DNA of 7,495 nt, taken from positions 1-7,495 of the forward strand of contig JABCZE010000071.1 in the NCBI GenBank assembly GCA_013289785.1, read 5' to 3'. Both the position numbers and the translations under genes were made by a program. Below are positions 1 to 5,889 of this stretch, piece by piece (the stretch's first letter is position 1; every line of letters begins with the position of its first letter). The stretch comes from Vulcanimicrobiota bacterium (GTDB lineage: Bacteria; Vulcanimicrobiota; Vulcanimicrobiia; Vulcanimicrobiales; Vulcanimicrobiaceae). The notes under the pieces are model-generated. The model was not told the DNA's origin and searched no databases. It saw only the letters and a program-made list of their open reading frames with translations.

Positions 1-836
1 GCCGGCCAACGGCGAGCGTCGATAAGCGCGACGTCGGGGTAGATTGCGTGCAAGTCGCCGATCCGGCGGCCCTCGCGTTGCACTCGGCGGACGGTCGCGA
101 CGAGACGATTTGGATTCCCGAACGCATATCCGTTAATCCAGGTCCCGACGGTTTGCATAAAGGCCTGGCCCGCCGCTTGCAGCTCGAAGCCCGGATCGCC
201 CATGGCGCCAATCTTGGACGGGTCGAGAAGCACGCTGACTTGGCGCGCCCGATACTGCGCAGTGTAGAACCAGTAGACGGCGTCGTTCCGGTAGCCGAGG
301 TCGTAGAGACGGATCGCCCCGACGTAGAGTTCCGGAAAACTAAGCCGCTGCCACTGTTTTTTCATCGCGCCGATCGTGGCGAGAACTCGTTTCGGATTAT
401 TCGATGCGAGTCCCGAACTAAAGCGGCCGACGTGGATCGCGGGACCTTTCGAAGCATAATAGGGCGTGACGTAGGCGTCGATGTGCGCCGGATCGATGCC
501 GCTCTGCGCGGCGGCCTGAACGCCGGGCTGCGCCTTATTCGTGGAGCAAGCGCGGGCGTCGTCGTTTAGCTCGGTGTTGGTGTCGGGGTCGTCAGGCGAC
601 ATCTTTATGAGTTGGTCGTCGGTATGCGCGCGCTCGAGGGTGGCTGCGACGCAGCCGCAGAGCGCTTCCGAAGCGCCGGCTTGCGCCGTGCACGACTTGA
701 TGAAGTTCGATTTGAACGACGAGCGGAATCCGCTATGAAATCCGCCCGCCGCGCTCTGCAACGCGTTGCAGCCAACCAAAGCGACGCCGATCATGGTGAG
801 CGAAGCGGCGGCCTTGATGCCCATGTTGAGACGCAC
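1..836 (-). CDS. Uncharacterised Cys-rich lipoprotein, 3' end outside window
   Basis: An uninterrupted reverse-strand frame of 278 codons runs off position 1, so the C-terminus is missing. The N-terminus is a lipoprotein signal peptide: a basic start, a hydrophobic stretch, then the lipobox LVGC with Cys23 as the likely lipidated residue, so the mature protein should be membrane-anchored and exported. Residues 45-97 carry four cysteines (49, 60, 62 and 97) in the pattern C-x10-C-x-C-x34-C, which could form two disulfides. Residues 160-265 form a second region rich in aromatics, including YWFYTAQYRARQ (188-199) and NGYAFGNP (235-242). I do not recognise a named family. The second region vaguely recalls uncharacterised Gram-negative proteins with a similar aromatic Q-x-R-x-R motif, but that is memory only. 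The GTG start at 836 is preferred to the in-frame ATG at 824 because GAGAGGG lies 7 bases upstream of the GTG but 19 from the ATG. The gene begins 24 bases after the NHL lipoprotein gene, so an operon is likely. Confidence 0.85.
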   Translation of the reverse strand, partial: MRLNMGIKAAASLTMIGVALVGCNALQSAAGGFHSGFRSSFKSNFIKSCTAQAGASEALCGCVAATLERAHTDDQLIKMSPDDPDTNTELNDDARACSTNKAQPGVQAAAQSGIDPAHIDAYVTPYYASKGPAIHVGRFSSGLASNNPKRVLATIGAMKKQWQRLSFPELYVGAIRLYDLGYRNDAVYWFYTAQYRARQVSVLLDPSKIGAMGDPGFELQAAGQAFMQTVGTWINGYAFGNPNRLVATVRRVQREGRRIGDLHAIYPDVALIDARRWP

Positions 837-843
837 GTTGATG

Positions 844-850
844 CCCTCTC
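844..850 (-). promoter_or_regulatory. Ribosome binding site deciding the GTG start at 836
   Basis: The reverse strand reads GAGAGGG, with seven bases (CATCAAC) before the GTG. This spacing supports GTG rather than the ATG four codons further on. The site sits in the 24-base gap after the preceding stop codon, so translation may be coupled to the upstream gene. Confidence 0.6.
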
Positions 851-860
851 GCGTAGTCGT

Positions 861-1850
861 TTAGCGTGCTAGGGAGTTGGGCCCGTCCAGCGTGGTGTTC
901 GGCCCTTCGATCGTGCGAAGCGGCGTTGCGTTACCGTTGGCGTTGCGCGCAAACTCCTTGATGGTGTCGTTGCTAAACTCGGCGGCGTAGATATGGCCCT
1001 TGGAATCCGCCATGACGCCCGCTGGATAACTAGCCGACGTGATCCGCGCAACGGGCGCAACGTTGCCGGAGACGCCCTTGGCGAAGACTAGGATGCCCGA
1101 GGACTCGTCGGCGACCAGCAGCCGGCCACGATCGTCGAACGCGAGGGCGAATGGTCGAGAGAGGCCCGAAGAACCCCCGCTGATGACGCCGAGAGGCGTG
1201 GCATTGCCGCTGGCGCCGCTGGCGAAAATGACGATCGAGCCGGAGCCGTTCGCCACAAAGAGCTGGCCCTTGGCGTTCATGGCCACCCCGAGCGGCTCGC
1301 TGAGCTGCGTGTTGCTGCCGGCAATGGTGTTGATGGGTGAAACGTTCCCGGATGCGCCCGCCGCGTATTCGGTGACGTCCTCATTGGTGTAGCTACTCGC
1401 CCAGAGATGACCGGAGGCGTCGACCACGATACCCTCGGTCGGACCGAGGTTCGAGTTGGACCCGCCGATGACTCGGGCCGGCTTGACGTTGCCGTTCGCA
1501 TGCGGGCCGAAGACGGCGACCGCAGTCCCGCCGTCGTTGGCTACGTAGATGTTCCCAGCGGTATCCATGGTCAGCGCGTCGGGCTGGGTCAGCGTCGTCT
1601 TCGACCCGGCGATCGTCGCGATCGGCGCGACGTTACCGTTCGCGGTCGATTCGAACGAGACAACGCTTCCGCCGTCGCGGTTTGCCGCAAACATGCGGAA
1701 TCCGCCGTGCAATGGCGCAGCCTGGGGACTCGATTGGCCGGCGGCGCCGGGGACGAAAGGGCCGGTTGGGGTCTGCCCGGCGCAGCCGGCGAGACCCACG
1801 ACGATCGCGAGGGCAGGAATGCCTCGGCGGCACAGGATGGACGTGGACAT
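861..1850 (-). CDS. NHL/SMP-30-like six-bladed beta-propeller lipoprotein
   Basis: The 329-residue protein begins with a lipoprotein signal peptide: Arg8-Arg9, a hydrophobic core and lipobox LAGC with Cys23. A low-complexity Pro/Gly/Ser linker follows to about residue 48. The rest is six repeats of 44-48 residues, each marked by GN[VA]xP (residues 72-76, 120-124, 168-172, 215-219, 262-266 and 306-310), usually with P-x-G/A-[VIL] and D-x-x-G-x-[IL]-[YFLW]-x-A between them. This is the pattern of NHL or SMP-30-type propellers. The protein stops just before a strand of the D-x-x-G-x-[IL]-Y type would be expected, while residues 51-66 supply such a strand near the N-terminus, consistent with a ring closed by N- and C-terminal strands. 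Such propellers usually bind proteins or ligands outside the cytoplasm; no catalytic site is evident and the ligand is unknown. The start is well supported, with GAGGAG five bases before the ATG. It is divergent from the regulator gene and probably co-transcribed with the lipoprotein gene downstream. Confidence 0.9.
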   Translation of the reverse strand: MSTSILCRRGIPALAIVVGLAGCAGQTPTGPFVPGAAGQSSPQAAPLHGGFRMFAANRDGGSVVSFESTANGNVAPIATIAGSKTTLTQPDALTMDTAGNIYVANDGGTAVAVFGPHANGNVKPARVIGGSNSNLGPTEGIVVDASGHLWASSYTNEDVTEYAAGASGNVSPINTIAGSNTQLSEPLGVAMNAKGQLFVANGSGSIVIFASGASGNATPLGVISGGSSGLSRPFALAFDDRGRLLVADESSGILVFAKGVSGNVAPVARITSASYPAGVMADSKGHIYAAEFSNDTIKEFARNANGNATPLRTIEGPNTTLDGPNSLAR

Positions 1851-1855
1851 GATTG

Positions 1856-1861
1856 CTCCTC
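1856..1861 (-). promoter_or_regulatory. Strong ribosome binding site of the NHL lipoprotein gene
   Basis: The reverse strand reads GAGGAG, five bases before the ATG at 1850, and fixes that start. It directly follows a T-rich run in the 5' leader (positions 1862-1873 on the plus strand are A-rich). Confidence 0.8.
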
Positions 1862-1892
1862 AAAAAAAGAAAGGGTTGAGTGACCAGATTTC

Positions 1893-1923
1893 ATGGTAGC
1901 GGGGCCGGCGTACGGAAACGTTC
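1893..1923 (-). promoter_or_regulatory. Promoter-like element of the NHL lipoprotein gene
   Basis: On the reverse strand, GAACGTTTCCGTACGC (1923 to 1908) is followed after exactly nine bases by TACCAT (1898 to 1893), which resembles a sigma-70-type -10 hexamer (TAnnnT). The same arrangement with one mismatch in the 16-base box occurs upstream of the STAS gene. If TACCAT is the -10 box, transcription would start near 1886, giving a leader of about 35 bases with the ribosome binding site at its end. The 16-base box covers the -35 position but does not resemble TTGACA, so it may be an alternative sigma-factor or activator site. Confidence 0.5.
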
Positions 1924-1950
1924 ACCCGGCCGGGGAGGCGGCCGCCGGGT
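1924..1950. repeat. Nested GC-rich inverted repeats in the divergent intergenic region
   Basis: ACCCGGC at 1924-1930 pairs with GCCGGGT at 1944-1950, a 7-base stem around a 13-base centre. Two perfect 10-base palindromes lie inside or across it: CCCGGCCGGG (1925-1934) and GGCGGCCGCC (1937-1946). The site adjoins the promoter-like element of the NHL gene and lies just before the regulator's ribosome binding site. It could be an operator for a dimeric regulator or a hairpin in the regulator's leader. GC-rich palindromes also arise easily by chance in DNA of this composition. Confidence 0.35.
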
Positions 1951-1967
1951 TCGAGAAAGCAAGATCC

Positions 1968-1973
1968 GGAGGG
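1968..1973 (+). promoter_or_regulatory. Candidate ribosome binding site for the regulator gene
   Basis: GGAGGG at 1968-1973 is the best Shine-Dalgarno match upstream of the regulator. Seven bases later, at 1981, the regulator's frame has GTC, not a standard start codon. The spacing is ideal for initiation at 1981, so the site supports translation starting upstream of the conserved DNA-binding domain even though the start codon is unclear. Confidence 0.4.
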
Positions 1974-1980
1974 CAAAGCC

Positions 1981-4900
1981 GTCGCTAAGGTAAGCGAGCT
2001 TACTGCACCGCCGGCCAAAACGCGCGGGCGTCTTGAGTTCCGGCTGTTCGGCCACCTGGAGGTCGCGCTTGACGGCGACCGCTTTACGCTGCCCACACCT
2101 CGCAAGTCCCTGCAGGTCCTTACCTATCTTTTACTTCACCGGGCGTCGGCGGTATCGCGCGAGTATCTCGCCTTTCTCCTATTTCCCGACGACGAAGAGG
2201 GAGCTTCGCGAGCAAAACTGCGCGCGACGCTCAGCGAGCTTCCGAAAATCTTGCCGAAGCCGCCGGAGCGGTATGTGACGATCGAGACCGACAAGGTCGC
2301 GTGGAACCCCGATGCGGATGTGTGGCTCGACATCGATGCTTTTGAAGCGGCGGCGGCCGATCGGAGCCGGCTCGGCGAAGCGATCGAACTCTATCGCGGC
2401 GACCTGTTGCCCGAGGTCTACGATGAGTGGCTCGACGTCATTCGCGAACGCCACCGCGACACGTACCTGCGTTGCCTTACGGAGTTCGCTTCAGAGGCGC
2501 GACGAAACGCGAACCTTGGGCTGGCGATCGAAACGGCGCGCAAGGTGCTGGCGATCGATCCCTGGCGCGAGGATATGGTGCGGCGTATCATCGCGATGCG
2601 GTACGAGAGCGGCGATCGTGCCGGCGCGCTGCGCGAATATGCGGCGTTCGCCAAACGCTTACGCGCGGAAATGGACGCGGAGCCGATGGCCGAAACCGTG
2701 GCCGTTGCCGAGCGAATTTCGCGCGGTCAAGCCGTCGCCGACGAAGGCGCTGCCGAGGAACGGTTGGCGACGGCGGGTGAATCGGCGGTGCTGCCGTTCG
2801 TCGGGCGTCGCGACGAGATGGAACGCTTGCTGGAAACTTGGAATCGCGTGGGGCGTGGCCGCGGTGCTTGCGCTTTCGTCAGTGGCGAGCCCGGCATCGG
2901 AAAGTCGCGGCTCGCATTGGAGTTCGCGCACGCCGTAGAAGATCGCGGCGGGCGCGTAATCGTCGGTACGACCAGCTCTCCCGAAGCGGTACCCTATGAA
3001 AGCGTCGTCGATGCGCTGCGCTCGGCGCTACCGCTGGTCGCCTCGCTACGGCCCAGCATGGCGCTGGCCTGCGTGGCGACGCTCTTACCCGAAATCTCGA
3101 CGCGCGTGACGCTCCCCGCCGTTTCGCGGCTGGACGGCGAGAGCGAGCGCGTCCGGCTGCTCGAATCGCTGTTTCGCTGCATCGCGGATCTCGCTAAGCC
3201 GCGCCCGCTGCTGTTGATTCTCGAAGATTTGCACTGGGCGCAGCCCGCTTCAATCGAACTCCTGCAGTTTTTACTGCGGCGCATCAGCGGCGTGCCGGTG
3301 ATGATCGTGGTGACGTATCGCGACGAGGAATCGCAGCGTCTGCATGCGTTTCATCGGCTGCGCCGCGAAGCTCGCGCAACCGCCGGCGCACAAAGTATAT
3401 GGCTGAGCCGGCTTTCGGTCAGCGAGGCTGAAGAACTGCGGGTCGCGGTGCCCGACGTGCGCGATCGCCCCGCCGAGTCGCTGGTTGCCGCTTCGGGCGG
3501 CAATCCGCTCTTTCTGACGCAGCTCGTCGTAGACGTGCGCAACGGCGAGGCCGGCACGGAGCCTGCGTCGCTGCAAGCGGTTGTCGCGCGCAGCGTCGAT
3601 CGACTCTCGGAACACGCGCGCACCGCTGCCGAGATCGCCGCCTGCATCGGCGATCGCTTCTCGCGCGACGCCGTGCGCGACGTTAGTGCGTGGGACGAAG
3701 CAGCGCTCACGGACTCGCTCGACGAGCTGCTCGACCGGCGAATCATCCGCGAAGCCAGCGGGCGGGGCTTTCTCGAGTACGCCTTCACGCACCATCTCGT
3801 GCAAGATGCGATCGCGCAGGGCGTCCCGTCGAAACAGGCCGCCGTTCGGCGCCGGCGCGTTGCCCGAGTGCTGGAAAAACTCTATCCCGAACGCTTCTCG
3901 GAACTCTCGGCCTCACTTGCGGGGCACTACGAGTTTGCCGGCGACGTTGCCAACGCGGCGCGTTGCTACTTGGAAGCGATTCGCCGATCGATTTCGATTG
4001 GAGCGCTTCACGAGGCGCGAACGCAGAGCGAACGCGCACTTGCGCTCGGCGCCGCGGCGCGCATGCGGGCGGATCTTCTGCTGGAAAGCGTGACGATCGA
4101 GTCTCGAAGCGGCGACCTGGAGTCGCGCAACGCCGCGCTGCTAGCGTTGGAAAACGTCGATTCGGAACTTGGCGATCCGGAAGTTCATCGGGCGACGCTG
4201 CTGCATCGAATGGAGTTTGCGACCACCGCGGGCGATCGCGCGATGTTGGAGCAAGCCGGTGCCGCTCTGCGCGCGTGCGTCGCCGATGACGATGCGCTGG
4301 GCAGCGCGGCATTGCACTTGGCCGAGGCAGACATGGCGTTTACCTTGGGCCGCTTGGCGGAAGCGTACGACTCGGCCAATGCCGCCCTGACCTATAGCCG
4401 GGCAGCAAACGACGAAGCCGGGGCAACGCGTGCGCTTTGCCTTTTGGCTCAGGTAGAGGCCCATCAGGGGCATTTGTCGGCAGCCGAGGGATTATTCGAC
4501 GAAGCCGCACGGGCTGCCGAACGGGCCGCCGATCCGGTCCTCGAACAGCTCGCGTTGAGCAGCGGGTTTACCGTCGCGTATCAGCGCCGCGACATCCGGC
4601 GCTGCCACGCGCTGAGCGTGCGCTGCTTGGAACTGGCAATAAAGCTGGGCGATCGGGTCGCCGAGGCGCAGGCGCACGGGCGCCTGGGGGTCACGCTCGA
4701 CGCAGAGGGTGCAGGCTACGCCGAGGCGCGGCGGCACTACGCGGCGGCCGGCCGCATCTACGCCGAAAGCGGATACCTGGCCGGGAGCGCGGGCCAGCTG
4801 CTGAATCAAGCCTTGCTCGAGATGCGGCTCGGTTTTTTCGAACGGGCGCGCTCCTTCACGGAAAGCGCCATCGAGCTTTTCGAACGCGCGAGCGACGGGC

Positions 4901-5481
4901 GCGGAAGAGTCGGCGGGCTCTCGAACCTCGTCTTTATGCGCGCGTATACCCGGCAGGTTGCCGGCGCGCGGGAAGCGGCGGAGTTGGCGCTCAAACTCGC
5001 GCGCCAGCTTGGCTTTGGATTGATCGAGGCATCGGTGATGGAGAACCTCGCCTTCGCGGAGGCGGTGGCCGGCAACTATAGGCGGGCGATCGAGCTCACC
5101 GAGGCATCCTTCGAGCTGCGCTCGCAGTCGGAGTCGCAGGTCTGGTCGAGTACGACGCTGGCCAACCTCGCGCTTTGGCACGCTGCACTCGGAAATCTTC
5201 CGGCTGCCCGCGACGCGGTGCAACGCCTGCTCGCCGACGACGACTCGATCATGCGGGCAACGGACTGGCCGACGCATTGCTACTGGGCGGCGGCGCAAAT
5301 CTTTCGAGCTGGCGGGGATTCCGCCGAGGCGGCGCGCGCGCTCAAACGAGCCAAGAGCCTTATGAAAGCTACGGCTGACGAACTCGAACTCGAAGATCGC
5401 GAGAGTTATTTGGCAATTCCCTGGCACCTCGATTTAGTGCGAGCGGCCGAAGGCAACGTCTGGCCCGATCCGCCAAGATAG
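1981..5481 (+). CDS. SARP/AfsR-like transcriptional regulator: winged helix, BTAD, ATPase, helical repeats
   Basis: A large cytoplasmic regulator (about 1166 residues if it starts at 1981). Residues about 17-105 form an OmpR-like winged helix (RLEFRLFGHLEV, then TPRKSLQVLTYLLLHR, REYLAFLLFPD, RAKLRATLSEL and RYVTIETD). Residues about 112-245 form a bacterial transcriptional activation domain with YRGDLLPEVYDEW. An ATPase module begins at FVGRRDEM (273-280), with Walker A GEPGIGKS (302-309, nt 2884-2907), Walker B LLLILEDLHW (410-419, nt 3208-3237), VVTYRDEE (443-450) and GGNPLFL (506-512), typical of AfsR/MalT-like STAND proteins. The remaining part, to the end, looks like degenerate tetratricopeptide helices. 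No C-terminal LuxR-type HTH is present. In this family the ATPase is thought to act as a signal-dependent switch for DNA binding. The frame is open from 1900 (stop at 1897), but its first ATG, GTG or TTG is the TTG at 2251, which would delete most of the winged helix. Position 1981 is chosen only from the ribosome binding site and conservation. Family assignment is firm; the exact start is not. Confidence 0.88.
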   Translation, partial: VAKVSELTAPPAKTRGRLEFRLFGHLEVALDGDRFTLPTPRKSLQVLTYLLLHRASAVSREYLAFLLFPDDEEGASRAKLRATLSELPKILPKPPERYVTIETDKVAWNPDADVWLDIDAFEAAAADRSRLGEAIELYRGDLLPEVYDEWLDVIRERHRDTYLRCLTEFASEARRNANLGLAIETARKVLAIDPWREDMVRRIIAMRYESGDRAGALREYAAFAKRLRAEMDAEPMAETVAVAERISRGQAVADEGAAEERLATAGESAVLPFVGRRDEMERLLETWNRVGRGRGACAFVSGEPGIGKSRLALEFAHAVEDRGGRVIVGTTSSPEAVPYESVVDALRSALPLVASLRPSMALACVATLLPEISTRVTLPAVSRLDGESERVRLLESLFRCIADLAKPRPLLLILEDLHWAQPASIELLQFLLRRISGVPVMIVVTYRDEESQRLHAFHRLRREARATAGAQSIWLSRLSVSEAEELRVAVPDVRDRPAESLVAASGGNPLFLTQLVVDVRNGEAGTEPASLQAVVARSVDRLSEHARTAAEIAACIGDRFSRDAVRDVSAWDEAALTDSLDELLDRRIIREASGRGFLEYAFTHHLVQDAIAQGVPSKQAAVRRRRVARVLEKLYPERFSELSASLAGHYEFAGDVANAARCYLEAIRRSISIGALHEARTQSERALALGAAARMRADLLLESVTIESRSGDLESRNAALLALENVDSELGDPEVHRATLLHRMEFATTAGDRAMLEQAGAALRACVADDDALGSAALHLAEADMAFTLGRLAEAYDSANAALTYSRAANDEAGATRALCLLAQVEAHQGHLSAAEGLFDEAARAAERAADPVLEQLALSSGFTVAYQRRDIRRCHALSVRCLELAIKLGDRVAEAQAHGRLGVTLDAEGAGYAEARRHYAAAGRIYAESGYLAGSAGQLLNQALLEMRLGFFERARSFTESAIELFERASDGRGRVGGLSNLVFMRAYTRQVAGAREAAELALKLARQLGFGLIEASVMENLAFAEAVAGNYRRAIELTEASFELRSQSESQVWSSTTLANLALWHAALGNLPAARDAVQRLLADDDSIMRATDWPTHCYWAAAQIFRAGGDSAEAARALKRAKSLMKATADELELEDRESYLAIPWHLDLVRAAEGNVWPDPPR

Positions 5482-5483
5482 AC

Positions 5484-5819
5484 CTACCGGATAGTAAAGA
5501 CGCGGTCGAGTCCGGTGACGGAAAGCGTCCGCAGAATCTCCTCGCGGCTGCAGCGAAGGACGATCTGAGCGCCCTTGAGGCGCGCACGGCGCAGCAGCGC
5601 GATCAAGCCCCGCAGCCCGTCCGTGTCGAGGATCGCGAGGCTGTCGAGGTCCAGGACGACTTGTTCGGCCCCGCGGAGCAGCGTCGCGTCGACGGCGGCC
5701 TCAACCGCAGCATAGTTCTCGGGGAGATAGTCGATCGAGGCGCCTTCGGCGCTTCGCTCCGGTGGGCGCATGTAGCTCGGGAATCGTGCGTAGCGCGGGA
5801 AGAGGGTGAACGCGGACAT
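5484..5819 (-). CDS. STAS-domain protein, anti-sigma factor antagonist-like
   Basis: A 111-residue cytoplasmic protein, close to the length of SpoIIAA or RsbV. The first 28 residues are an unconserved Pro/Arg-rich extension; the STAS fold covers about 29-110. Diagnostic stretches are QVVLDLDSLAILDTDGL (53-69), RGLIALLRRARLKGAQIVL (70-88) and TLSVTGLDRVF (98-108). In SpoIIAA-type antagonists the D-S-S-G loop carries the serine phosphorylated by an anti-sigma kinase; here it reads D65-T66-D67-G68, with Thr at the acceptor position and Asp next. The first beta strands are weakly conserved. The likely role is partner switching with an anti-sigma factor or kinase, but none is encoded here, and other STAS functions are possible. 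The ATG start is supported by AAGGAG seven bases upstream. The gene follows the GloVer lipoprotein gene by 70 bases on the same strand and converges on the regulator, with only two bases between the stop codons. Confidence 0.88.
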   Translation of the reverse strand: MSAFTLFPRYARFPSYMRPPERSAEGASIDYLPENYAAVEAAVDATLLRGAEQVVLDLDSLAILDTDGLRGLIALLRRARLKGAQIVLRCSREEILRTLSVTGLDRVFTIR

Positions 5820-5826
5820 CGGGCGG

Positions 5827-5832
5827 CTCCTT
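5827..5832 (-). promoter_or_regulatory. Ribosome binding site of the STAS gene
   Basis: The reverse strand reads AAGGAG, seven bases before the ATG at 5819, a near-ideal site that fixes the start. Confidence 0.75.
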
Positions 5833-5856
5833 CACGGTGTGGGTGATTCGGCCCTC

Positions 5857-5887
5857 ATCGTAACCCACCGCGCGTACGAAAACGTTC
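5857..5887 (-). promoter_or_regulatory. Promoter-like element of the STAS gene, matching that of the NHL gene
   Basis: On the reverse strand, GAACGTTTTCGTACGC (5887 to 5872) is followed after nine bases by TACGAT (5862 to 5857). It matches the element at 1893-1923 at 15 of 16 positions in the first box and 5 of 6 in the second, with identical spacing and nearly the same distance to the start codon (37 versus 42 bases). It begins two bases after the stop of the GloVer gene, so the STAS gene probably has its own promoter and may also receive read-through. Confidence 0.5.
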
Positions 5888-5889
5888 GT

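Noticed and set aside
48..569. A 173-residue plus-strand open frame at the window start
   Set aside because: It is antisense to the reverse-strand lipoprotein frame, which has a signal peptide, ribosome binding site and conserved-looking motifs; the plus-strand translation has none.
861..1850. DNA-level tandem repeat or CRISPR-like array in the NHL gene
   Set aside because: The periodicity of about 140 bases is the coding trace of protein repeats; units are strongly diverged and in frame, with no identical repeats or spacers.
1893..1988. Small plus-strand frame of 31 codons, starting at ATG 1893, as a leader peptide or the true regulator start joined by a frameshift
   Set aside because: The ATG coincides with the probable -10 box of the divergent NHL promoter, lacks a clear ribosome binding site, and the peptide looks non-coding. 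A frameshift is kept only as one option for the missing start.
2033..2278. Open frame starting at TTG 2033 overlapping the regulator's N-terminus
   Set aside because: It is out of frame with the winged-helix sequence and encodes an Arg/Ser-rich product with no family pattern.
4492..5427. A 311-residue open frame on the reverse strand inside the regulator gene
   Set aside because: It lies wholly antisense to the helical-repeat part of a confident gene, shows no domain pattern, and long antisense frames are common in GC-rich DNA.
5839..5868. Inverted repeat GTGGGT (5839-5844) and ACCCAC (5863-5868) between the GloVer and STAS genes, as a terminator
   Set aside because: The stem is only six pairs with an 18-base loop and no T-run, and it overlaps the probable -10 box of the STAS promoter, so it is not a credible terminator.
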